Shown one piece after another: positions 38,342 to 46,063 of a stretch of 64,000 nt of DNA. The notes under the pieces are model-generated. The model had not been told where the DNA came from and did not search any database. It saw only the letters and a program-made list of their open reading frames with translations. How positions within the stretch are numbered: the first letter of the stretch is position 1; each line of letters starts with the position of its first letter. The DNA is taken from positions 806,001-870,000 of the forward strand of contig NZ_CANLXG010000001.1 in the NCBI RefSeq assembly GCF_947495025.1. The letters are read 5' to 3'. The DNA comes from an uncultured Roseobacter sp. (GTDB taxonomy: Bacteria > Pseudomonadota > Alphaproteobacteria > Rhodobacterales > Rhodobacteraceae). The position numbers and the translations under genes are program-made.

Positions 38342-39571
38342 ATGAAAAGATTTCTGAAAAATACTGTTCTCGGTGCAGCTTCTCTGGCGGCGCTTACCGC
38401 GTGCACCAGCATGAAAACACCGCAGAACATTGAAGCGGTTGAGACCGGCAAAGGATACCAGTCGCAGTACCGCGAACCGGCAGTTGCGCGGAATTCCATG
38501 GGGTTCCTGCAATCCAGCATGCTGAATGAAAGCAGCTGCCTGCCCGAAGCCGGTGGCAGCCGCGAAGCCATCGCAGCAAAATGGGGTGGCCCGTCGCTGA
38601 ACGGGTTGCTGGGTGAAAAGCTGTCGCGCAATGATATGGTTCAGGTCACGATTGATGGCGATGACGCGCTGAGCGGAACATTTGTCGTGTCCCGCGACGG
38701 GACGCTCAAGCTGCCTTATCTGGGCGCTGTCCCCGCACAGGGACGTACGGCCGTCGAGGTGGAACGCATGCTGAGCAATGCGCTCGTTTCCGCACAGTTC
38801 TACAAAAACCCGCCGCGCCTGACCGTGCGCATTACCGATTTTGCCTCCGTTGTGGTCGGGGTCAAGGGAGCCGTGTTCGAACCACACGCGGTTGAAGTCG
38901 GCGGCATCGCTGGTGATGCGCTGGACACGGGTCGCCAGAATGCGCTCGGCGCATCGACAGAAGGCCGCAACCTTGCAGCAGCACTGCGCGCCGCCGGTGG
39001 TGTGCGCCCGGATGCCGATCTGTCATCGGTTGAGCTGCACCGGGCCGGACGGGTTTACCGCATGGACCTGCGTGGCATTTTTGACGGTACAGATCCCACT
39101 GACATCATGATGCTCTCGGGTGATGAAATCGTCGTCAAAAGCCGCCACTGTTTTCAGGACGAACTGATGCGTCCGGGTCCGATCAGCCCTCCGGGTGTGT
39201 CGCTGTTCCTGTCGAACCTGACCCAGCCGGCAACAGGCAATGCCGTTTCGGCCATTGGTCGCGAAGTGCGCCAGACCCCTTATGGCACGCGTTTCATGCA
39301 GGCCGTGGTCGACAGCAACTGCGTCGGCGGGTCAAAAACGACCAACGCAAACCGCAGCGCGGTCCTGTTTTCGCGCAACCCGATCACCGGCGTTTCTGTT
39401 GTGATCGAGCGCGATATCGAGGATCTGCTGCGCCGGGGCGACCGGGATGATTTTGATCCCTATGTTCTGCCGGGCGATTCCATCGCCTGCTACGACAGCA
39501 CGGTAACCGGTATTGCCGAAATCGGCCGCGTGCTGGGCGTTGTCGGTACCGGTCTGCTGCTGGCGCAGTAA
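38342..39571 (+). CDS. Polysaccharide export lipoprotein (Wza/BexD-like)
   Basis: Outer-membrane polysaccharide channel, about 409 aa from ATG 38342 (GGAGTGTG upstream). The signal is of lipoprotein type with lipobox LTAC at MKRFLKNTVLGAASLAALTAC. The Poly_export domain is seen in LSRNDMVQVTIDGDDALSGTF..DGTLKLPYLG, followed by SLBB-like repeats. The C-terminal residues RVLGVVGTGLLLAQ may cross the outer membrane. It is longer than minimal Wza-like proteins and has several cysteines (CLPE, HCFQ, NCVGG). Confidence 0.87.
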   Translation: MKRFLKNTVLGAASLAALTACTSMKTPQNIEAVETGKGYQSQYREPAVARNSMGFLQSSMLNESSCLPEAGGSREAIAAKWGGPSLNGLLGEKLSRNDMVQVTIDGDDALSGTFVVSRDGTLKLPYLGAVPAQGRTAVEVERMLSNALVSAQFYKNPPRLTVRITDFASVVVGVKGAVFEPHAVEVGGIAGDALDTGRQNALGASTEGRNLAAALRAAGGVRPDADLSSVELHRAGRVYRMDLRGIFDGTDPTDIMMLSGDEIVVKSRHCFQDELMRPGPISPPGVSLFLSNLTQPATGNAVSAIGREVRQTPYGTRFMQAVVDSNCVGGSKTTNANRSAVLFSRNPITGVSVVIERDIEDLLRRGDRDDFDPYVLPGDSIACYDSTVTGIAEIGRVLGVVGTGLLLAQ

Positions 39572-39574
39572 CCT

Positions 39575-42142
39575 TCAGACGGCCAGGGGCAATCTCCTGC
39601 GGGAGGTTGCCCACAGCCTTTTTGTCCGGTGCGCCAGCACTTCGAGGCGATCGTTCTCCGCAGCCTCAATCGCGTTTTCCACGTCAATCAGTACCGTTCG
39701 CAGTTCGGACAGGCCAAACAGTGCTGCACTTCCGGCGATGCGGTGGCATTCCATCTTCAGCGCGCTCTGATCACCATGCTGCCATGCCGCCGTCCTGAGC
39801 TGCACTGCCAGAGCATCCATCTCTTCGCAGAACCGTTTCAGCAGACGCTCAAATGCTGCATCTCCGAGGTCTTCGCGCATGTCGTCGAGGCTGGTCGGCA
39901 CCGGACCGGCACTGTCTGTACCACTGAACGCTCCGGTCACTGACTGCAACGCGTCACGCAACGCAGGCACCGTGATCGGCTTGCCCACAAAGGATGTCAT
40001 GCCTGCCTGGTGGAATTTTTCCACGGCGTCTGCCAGCACATTCGCCGATACCGCAATGATCGGCACATCCGCGGACGGCCCCCCGCCGCTGCGGATGTGA
40101 CGGGTTGCCGTCAGACCGTCCATCACCGGCATGCTGATGTCCATCAGGATCGCATCAAAACGCCGGGTACCGGCGGCATCGACACCTGATCTGCCATCGG
40201 TGGCCGTGGTAACCCGGTGGCCCTCTTTTTCCAGCATCTTACGGATCACCAGAAGGTTGATCTCGTTGTCTTCGACCACCAGCAGATCAAGAGCTTTCTG
40301 CGCGCCGGCTGCGCTTTGCTCCGAAGCGCTGGCCAGCCCGGGATCAGAGGCCGGAAGCGGCAAACGTACCCAGAAGACACTGCCCTCGCCCGGCTCACTC
40401 TCCACACCGACAGTGCCGCCCAGAGCACGTGCCAGACGCCGGGCAATGCCCAGCCCAAGACCGGTACCATCTGCCACACGGCCCAGAGAGGGATCCGTTG
40501 TGTGAAAATCCTCGAACACTTTTCCGGCGTCTTCTTGTGCGATGCCGACGCCGGTATCGATCACACGGAACTCATAAAACGGCGCACCGGTCTGATCGTC
40601 CTCGCCGTCAATCTCGACCTCGACAGAGACACGGCCATCTTTGGTGAATTTGATCGCATTTCCTACAAGGTTCAGCAGAATCCGGCGTATCTTCGGACCA
40701 TCGGTGCGCACCCAGGGCACAGGCGTTCCCAGCCACTGCCACTCGATCACATTACCGCGCTCTGCCGCGCTGCCGCTCTGGCTGTCGACAATCTCCTGGA
40801 CAAGCGCGCCCAGATCAACAGGCTCTCGCGTGACTGTCATTTTCCCGGCCTCATAGCGGGCAATGTCGAGCACTGAATTTACGTGACTGAGCAGAACCTC
40901 GCCTGATATCTCCATGTTCCGGATGAACTGCTTCTGATCCGCAGAAAGGCGCGTATCACCCAGCAGCGACAGGTTTCCGATGATCCCGTTCAGAGGTGTC
41001 CGGATTTCATGGCTCATCACCGTCAGAAAATCATCCTTGGCCTTCTGTCCTGCCAGGGCTCTGTCCCGCGCTGAAATCAGCTCCTGCTCGTTTGCAACCC
41101 GCCTCGAGATATCGCGCAGAAACCCGATGACGATTTCGCCGCTTTCGTCCGTGGCCGACTGCAGCGCCAGTTCGACAGGAAACACCGCGCCATCGGCCCG
41201 CATCGCTTCCAGCTGCACCCTGCCCTTGCCGACCACATGACGGTCCCCGCCCCGCTGCATGCGCTCCATGCCCTCGTCATGAGCGTCACGCAAATGGGGT
41301 GGCACAACAAGTTCACCGACTGAACGCCCCCTGACGTCGGCTTCTGTGTAGCCGAAAATCGCTTCTGCGGCCGGGTTGAACTGGATTACCTTCCCTTCGG
41401 CATCCGACACGATCACGCCATCCAGCGAGGTCGACAGAACCGTGTTCATCCGCGCGTTTGCCTGTGCAAGGCGTGCGCTGCTGCGGCGGATCATCCGGTT
41501 GGTGAAAAAGAGGTAGACGCTGACACCAGCCAGCGCCAGCAGCAATGCTGCCGAGAACGCAGCAAGTCTTGCCAGCGTCGCGGCGGTGTCGGCCCTGCGC
41601 GCATCAGACTGACGCGCGAAAAAATCGAGACCGGAAACAGACAGCCGCCTGACATCATCGCGCAACGTGCTGGCATCCAGCCATATATCCCCGATGCTGC
41701 GCTCCAGAGCGGCATCGTCACCATCAATTGCAGGGACCGTTGCGTCCAGAAGTGACGACAGCGCCGCAAGCGGCTTGGCGAACTCCGGCGTTTCCCGCAG
41801 GGCACTGAACAGCCGCGAATGTTCCAGCGTGTCTACGCGGCTGTAAAAAACATCGAACTGACGGCGGATCTCCGAGAGGTCAAATTCCTCCTGGTCAGCA
41901 GCTTCATCCGGACCGTCGTGGCCGTGGTGTTCCAGTGCATTGAGAAAGGACAGATACTCTACCTCGACCTGCGTCAGGGTCCACTGCACATTGTCCGAAC
42001 TGGCCGATCGCTGTTGTTCGAGATCCTCCACGACCTGCCGCCCCAGCAGAACGGTTGCCGTCAGAATCACAAAAAACCCAAAGCCGATGAGCCATATGGC
42101 CCACCGGCTTTGCCGAAGGTATTCCGGTTCAGACTGCTTCAC
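39575..42142 (-). CDS. Hybrid histidine kinase with PAS, receiver and HPt domains
   Basis: Membrane sensor kinase of about 855 aa. GTG 42142 is chosen over GTG 42148 by Shine-Dalgarno spacing (GGGA). Order: TM1 (about 13-35), periplasmic helical domain, TM2 (about 187-210), PAS (about 230-345), HisKA with His378 ([11 protein letters not shown]), HATPase (GTGLGLGIARRLARALGG), receiver with Asp about 665 (ILMDISMPVMDG), and HPt with His about 797 (ECHRIAGSAALFG). It has every relay step needed to phosphorylate a separate regulator, plausibly the LuxR protein at 45334. It follows the periplasmic gene at 42178 by 35 bp. Confidence 0.9.
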   Translation of the reverse strand: MKQSEPEYLRQSRWAIWLIGFGFFVILTATVLLGRQVVEDLEQQRSASSDNVQWTLTQVEVEYLSFLNALEHHGHDGPDEAADQEEFDLSEIRRQFDVFYSRVDTLEHSRLFSALRETPEFAKPLAALSSLLDATVPAIDGDDAALERSIGDIWLDASTLRDDVRRLSVSGLDFFARQSDARRADTAATLARLAAFSAALLLALAGVSVYLFFTNRMIRRSSARLAQANARMNTVLSTSLDGVIVSDAEGKVIQFNPAAEAIFGYTEADVRGRSVGELVVPPHLRDAHDEGMERMQRGGDRHVVGKGRVQLEAMRADGAVFPVELALQSATDESGEIVIGFLRDISRRVANEQELISARDRALAGQKAKDDFLTVMSHEIRTPLNGIIGNLSLLGDTRLSADQKQFIRNMEISGEVLLSHVNSVLDIARYEAGKMTVTREPVDLGALVQEIVDSQSGSAAERGNVIEWQWLGTPVPWVRTDGPKIRRILLNLVGNAIKFTKDGRVSVEVEIDGEDDQTGAPFYEFRVIDTGVGIAQEDAGKVFEDFHTTDPSLGRVADGTGLGLGIARRLARALGGTVGVESEPGEGSVFWVRLPLPASDPGLASASEQSAAGAQKALDLLVVEDNEINLLVIRKMLEKEGHRVTTATDGRSGVDAAGTRRFDAILMDISMPVMDGLTATRHIRSGGGPSADVPIIAVSANVLADAVEKFHQAGMTSFVGKPITVPALRDALQSVTGAFSGTDSAGPVPTSLDDMREDLGDAAFERLLKRFCEEMDALAVQLRTAAWQHGDQSALKMECHRIAGSAALFGLSELRTVLIDVENAIEAAENDRLEVLAHRTKRLWATSRRRLPLAV

Positions 42143-42177
42143 TGACACATCCCGTCACAGCGTTCCGTGGCTTCACG

Positions 42178-42684
42178 CTATTGCACGACCTCCAGCCTGT
42201 CGAGTTGCCAGATACTGCGCGAATAAATCACTTCGGTTCGGAATTCCGGGTCGCTGTCATAGGGGTAGACAATCCAGAGCGGACCTTTCTGACGCCGTGA
42301 CATTTCCCTGCCGTCCATCTGATAGGCCACAATCGGTGCGGTCGCCGTTACTGATGCGACCGGGATCTCTACGGTATAGTCGTTTATTGCGGTGGCCAGG
42401 ACCGTGCCATCGCTGGCATCCACGACATCCAGCAGGTCTGCAAGCGGCACACCGACAAATGTCTTTTCGCCCTCTGTCCAGATTGTGCTGGTTGTATAGG
42501 AAACGGCTGGCATTTCAGCGAGCATCTGAAGGTCGAAGCGGGCCGTACCGTCGTCATTGAGAAGGCCGATGTCACCACTTACTGTCAGAACGACATCGCT
42601 TTGAGGGTCGGCCAGCTGCTCAGCAGAGGCCGGTGCCGCCAGCGCCAGTACCAGACCGGCAAGAATTCCAGGTAGGATGCGCAT
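42178..42684 (-). CDS. Periplasmic molybdopterin-oxidoreductase-like protein without cysteine
   Basis: About 168 aa. The second of two adjacent ATGs (42684) has correct spacing from GGAGG. Signal peptide MRILPGILAGLVLALAAPASA. The body resembles the SUOX/molybdopterin-binding fold: FVGVPLADLLDVV, INDYTVEIP, MDGREMSRRQKGPLWIVYPYD, YSRSIWQLDRLEV. It has no cysteine at all, so it lacks the Mo ligand of true sulfite oxidases and may be a cofactor-free sensor. It is co-transcribed with the hybrid kinase. Confidence 0.75.
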   Translation of the reverse strand: MRILPGILAGLVLALAAPASAEQLADPQSDVVLTVSGDIGLLNDDGTARFDLQMLAEMPAVSYTTSTIWTEGEKTFVGVPLADLLDVVDASDGTVLATAINDYTVEIPVASVTATAPIVAYQMDGREMSRRQKGPLWIVYPYDSDPEFRTEVIYSRSIWQLDRLEVVQ

Positions 42685-42761
42685 CATTTCCTCCATACAG
42701 ATCGCAGGGACCTTATGCACAAATGCGGTCCGCCGCGACAATCAGGCATGCGTATAGCATG

Positions 42762-42777
42762 CTACCCTTTCGGATAG
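42762..42777. promoter_or_regulatory. EPS-locus operator B
   Basis: CTACCCTTTCGGATAG, a 16-bp dyad with five of six arm positions paired; the minus strand reads CTATCCGAAAGGGTAG. It lies 78 bp before the start of the periplasmic protein/kinase operon and downstream of galU. ATGCC follows at 13 bp on the transcribed strand. Confidence 0.6.
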
Positions 42778-42788
42778 GTTCCCACGTA

Positions 42789-43664
42789 TCAGGCCGCCCG
42801 GATGCAGCTGCTGCTGTCACCTGCAAAGACGTCCGACAACTCAGGGCGATCCTGTGCAAACGCCATTGTCGCTTCAAGAAAGCCACGTACCGATCCGCAG
42901 TCAAAGCGCTGCCCCTCAAAGGCAAAACCGTTCACGCCCGCGTTCGCAAGGTCGGCTGCAATTGCATCAGTCAGCTGGATCTCTCCACCGGAGCCGGGCG
43001 CCAGACCGCACAGATGGTCGAAAATCGACGGCTGCAGGATGTAGCGGCCGACAATACCGGAACGGGACGGCGCTTCTCCGGCGCGCGGTTTCTCGACCAG
43101 ACCGCGCAGGTTCTGAATTCTGCCAAAAGTCTGCGCGATATCGGCAACGCCATAGGAACTGAGCTTTTCGGCAGGGACGGTTTCGGTGGCGACCATGTGG
43201 GCCGGGAACTGGCCAAAAGCGCGGATCATCTGGTCCAGCGCCGGCGTATCTGCGCGGATGACATCATCCGGCAGAATGACCGCAAAGGGTTCGTCACCGA
43301 TCAGGTCTCGCGCCAGCGAGACCGCATGACCCAGACCGCGCGGGTTTTCCTGACGTACGAAGCGGACAGTGCCACCTGCGATCTGTGTCGACTGCAATGC
43401 ATGCAGCGCAGATGTCTTGCCCGCCCTGGCCAGCGTTTCCTCAAGCTCCGGCATGTCCACGAAGTAATTCTCCAGAGCAGCTTTGCCCGCTGAAGTGATG
43501 AAGATGAATTCTTCGATACCCGCGGCCCGGGCTTCCTCGACCGCATAGTGGATCAGCGGCCGGTCAATCAGGGGCAACATCTCCTTGGGAACGGATTTGG
43601 TCGCGGGCAGAAAGCGGGTCCCAAGACCTGCGACAGGGAAAACTGCTTTGGTTACGTGTGTCAT
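42789..43664 (-). CDS. galU: UTP-glucose-1-phosphate uridylyltransferase
   Basis: Makes UDP-glucose for exopolysaccharide synthesis. 291 aa, usual length. The nucleotidyltransferase signature is AVFPVAGLGTRFLPATKSVPKEMLP; PLIHYAVEEARAAGI, VILPDDVI and LVEKPRAGEAPS are conserved. GAGGAGAATAACC precedes the ATG. It follows the WecG/sugar-transferase fusion by 29 bp and is probably its operon partner. Confidence 0.94.
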   Translation of the reverse strand: MTHVTKAVFPVAGLGTRFLPATKSVPKEMLPLIDRPLIHYAVEEARAAGIEEFIFITSAGKAALENYFVDMPELEETLARAGKTSALHALQSTQIAGGTVRFVRQENPRGLGHAVSLARDLIGDEPFAVILPDDVIRADTPALDQMIRAFGQFPAHMVATETVPAEKLSSYGVADIAQTFGRIQNLRGLVEKPRAGEAPSRSGIVGRYILQPSIFDHLCGLAPGSGGEIQLTDAIAADLANAGVNGFAFEGQRFDCGSVRGFLEATMAFAQDRPELSDVFAGDSSSCIRAA

Positions 43665-43693
43665 GGTTATTCTCCTCAGGGTAAATCAGAAAC

Positions 43694-45079
43694 TCAGTAA
43701 GCGCCGCGGCCAGAGACCACTGCCCGGAACGTCAGGGCGATCAGCATCAGGTCGAGCAGGATGGAACGCGACCGGACATAGGCCAGATCCATATCGATCA
43801 TTTTGTCAAAACCGATGCTTGCGCGGCCTGAAACCTGCCAGATGCCGGTGATACCCGGGCGCGTCTTCAGTCTGCCCCTGGCGTGACCGGGATAGGCCGC
43901 AACCTCCTCGGGCAGAGCCGGACGCGGTCCGACAAGGGACATGTCACCGCGCAGCACGTTGATCAGCTGCGGCAGTTCATCCAGCGACGTACGGCGCAGG
44001 AAACGCCCGATACGTGTCACCCGTGGATCATTGCGGGATTTAAAGCAGACACCTTCCCGATCAGAGGTCTGCAGCAGATCTGCGCGACGCGCTTCGGCGT
44101 CTGTTTGCATGGAACGGAACTTCAGCATCTCAAAGGGTTTACCGTCGCGTCCAATGCGGGTCTGGCGGAACAATGCGGGCCCTTTGCTGTCCAGACGGAT
44201 AAGCATGGCCACCACCATCATCGGCAATGCAAGCGCCACGAGAGCTGTTCCGGTCAACATCGCATCAAGTCCGCGTTGCGCCGCCTGCTCCCGGTCGGCG
44301 CGGGCAATGGCATAGTGTGCGGCGCGCGTCATAAAGGTCAGATTTCCGATCAGATACCTCTGGGCAAGGCGCTTCGGCTCGAGCGCCAGCCGCCAGACCC
44401 ATTCCATGCGCGCCCTGCGGACAACCGCAGGCGCACGCCTGACATTGCCTGCGAGAAAATCAAGGAGCGCCCCGACGCTCAGAACAAGCGAGGCATTCAG
44501 CAGGTGGCGGTTCTGGTCAACCCAGAGTTCCTGGCGCGGCACACCCATTGCCACGAGTACAATATCGGCGCCGCTTTCATTAATGTCTCGCACAGCCGGA
44601 CCTGCCGGGACTGCACCCCCATAACCATCGCGCGATCCCGCGATGCGCAGGCCCGGAATGTCAAAACTCAGACGCGCCGCTGCAGCAGCGGCTGTGCCCG
44701 GTTTGCCGCCGATCAGAAAAACGGACAGGCCAAGCCTTGCGGCATGCTGCAGCAGGAGCGGTACAAAATCCGTGCCGTTCAGGTTGGCAGTGAGGTTCCG
44801 GCCCTGCATCCGGGCCGCCAACTCTACGCCGATGCCATCCGGCAGGATGTAATCCGTGCGCCTGAGCGCTGCTGCATATGCCCGGTCGCGCGCCCGGACG
44901 TTGACACAATGTGCGTTCGCAAAAGCAACCGTTGCGCGACTGCCGCACAGCAGGTGGCGGGCCACGTCGTGGGGTTCTGCGCTGACAAGCGGTATGCCCA
45001 TAACCGTTGTGACAGGCAGGGTTCTGGCGGCGGCCGGCAGAGCGCCGGGCATCAGTGACTGGGCGGGTTGATAGTGCAT
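43694..45079 (-). CDS. Fusion of WecG/TagA glycosyltransferase and initiating phosphoglycosyltransferase
   Basis: 461 aa in one frame. Residues about 20-240 form a WecG/TagA/CpsF (GT26) domain (AFANAHCVNVRARD, LPDGIGVELAARM, GGKPGTA, VAMGVPRQELWVDQNR). After one hydrophobic segment (ALVALALPMMVVAMLIRLDS, about 275-297) comes a bacterial sugar transferase domain with FRQTRIGRDGKPFEMLKFRSM, RRTSLDELPQLINVLRGDMSLVGPRP and the C-terminal TRPGITGIWQVSGR. The second domain starts repeat-unit assembly on undecaprenyl phosphate; the first adds another sugar. GGAGCGAACCC precedes the ATG. Confidence 0.9.
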   Translation of the reverse strand: MHYQPAQSLMPGALPAAARTLPVTTVMGIPLVSAEPHDVARHLLCGSRATVAFANAHCVNVRARDRAYAAALRRTDYILPDGIGVELAARMQGRNLTANLNGTDFVPLLLQHAARLGLSVFLIGGKPGTAAAAAARLSFDIPGLRIAGSRDGYGGAVPAGPAVRDINESGADIVLVAMGVPRQELWVDQNRHLLNASLVLSVGALLDFLAGNVRRAPAVVRRARMEWVWRLALEPKRLAQRYLIGNLTFMTRAAHYAIARADREQAAQRGLDAMLTGTALVALALPMMVVAMLIRLDSKGPALFRQTRIGRDGKPFEMLKFRSMQTDAEARRADLLQTSDREGVCFKSRNDPRVTRIGRFLRRTSLDELPQLINVLRGDMSLVGPRPALPEEVAAYPGHARGRLKTRPGITGIWQVSGRASIGFDKMIDMDLAYVRSRSILLDLMLIALTFRAVVSGRGAY

Positions 45080-45227
45080 GGGTTCGCTCCGGGGAATGTT
45101 TTCGTCTTGCCTCCAGGATGCTTAAAGAGACAGATCTGCAACAGACGGGCGTCCGGACAGTGAACGACGCAGCCGGAGCCATCGGGCTGTCTGAAAGCAG
45201 CGGAATTCATGCCAGGTGGAAACCTTC

Positions 45228-45243
45228 CTACCCGAATGGGTAG
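45228..45243. promoter_or_regulatory. EPS-locus operator C (perfect dyad)
   Basis: CTACCCGAATGGGTAG, perfect 6-bp arms with a 4-bp centre. It lies between the divergent fusion gene (start 45079) and the LuxR regulator (start 45334, 91 bp away). TTGCCC follows 15 bp later on the plus strand. A second dyad of reverse half-site order, GGGTA-N6-TACCC (45287-45302), lies closer to the regulator start. Confidence 0.65.
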
Positions 45244-45333
45244 AAAACACTGTCCAATTGCCCGTATTATTTGATTAATTCAGGAAGGGTATAGCTTTAC
45301 CCCAGAGATATGATTCGCCGCGGGAGACGAACA

Positions 45334-45948
45334 GTGAGAGTATTGATCGCCGACGACCACGAGCTGGTACTCGACACGATTGTCGCCTTTGTTGAAGCGG
45401 CGGGCGGTATTGAGGTTGTAACCGCTCCGGACTTTCACGCGGCAAAAGATCATATAGAAAACCAGCCGCCCTTCGATCTTGTCCTTCTGGACCTGAACAT
45501 GCCCGGTATGAACGGCCTTGAGGGTCTGAAAACGGCCATCGACATGGAAGGAGCATCGCGTGTCGCGCTGCTGACTGGCGAGGCTGGTCGTGACGTTGCC
45601 GAACGCGCGCTGGCAGCCGGCGCTGCTGGTTTCGTGCCCAAAACACTGCCGGCGAAATCACTGGTCAATGCGATCCGATTTATGGCGATGGGAGAGCAGT
45701 ATCTGCCTGCGGGTTTCATGGCCGCCGCGGACAAAGAGAGTGATCACCCGCTCGCCAAGAAACTCACTCAGCGCGAGATGCAGGTTCTCAAAGGCCTGAC
45801 AGAAGGCAAATCAAACAAAGAGATAGCGCGCGATCTTGATCTTTCGGAACCGACAATCAAGCTGCACGTGAAAACGCTCTATCGCAAGGTCGGCGCCAGC
45901 AACCGGACACAGGCGGCACTTACCGCACGCGAAGCGGGTCTCTTCTGA
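45334..45948 (+). CDS. LuxR/FixJ-type response regulator
   Basis: About 204 aa from GTG 45334 (GGGAGACGAACA upstream); an ATG at 45310 is an alternative. Receiver: DDH at the N-terminus, phospho-acceptor Asp in LVLLDLNMPGMNG, Thr in ALLTGEAG, Lys in PKTLPAK. The C-terminal GerE-type helix-turn-helix reads LTQREMQVLKGLTEGKSNKEI then LSEPTIKLHVKTLYRKVG. It is an obvious candidate to bind the CTAYCC-N4-GGRTAG dyads found through the locus, including one at its own promoter, and to be phosphorylated by the hybrid kinase at 39575. Confidence 0.9.
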   Translation: MRVLIADDHELVLDTIVAFVEAAGGIEVVTAPDFHAAKDHIENQPPFDLVLLDLNMPGMNGLEGLKTAIDMEGASRVALLTGEAGRDVAERALAAGAAGFVPKTLPAKSLVNAIRFMAMGEQYLPAGFMAAADKESDHPLAKKLTQREMQVLKGLTEGKSNKEIARDLDLSEPTIKLHVKTLYRKVGASNRTQAALTAREAGLF

Positions 45949-45954
45949 CAGGCC

Positions 45955-45970
45955 CTATCCTTCCGGATAG
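45955..45970. promoter_or_regulatory. EPS-locus operator D (perfect dyad)
   Basis: CTATCCTTCCGGATAG, perfect 6-bp arms. It starts 7 bp after the LuxR stop and ends 94 bp before the Wzz-like start. TTGCCC follows at 13 bp, matching the spacing at site C. Its place between two co-directional genes implies a separate promoter for the wzz-wzy unit. Confidence 0.6.
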
Positions 45971-46063
45971 TCCACGAACTAATTGCCCCCTGACCTATCC
46001 CTGGTCGCAGCGGACGCTGGCTGCCACCCCGATGTAGAACGACCTCAGATTAAGAGGTATTCT

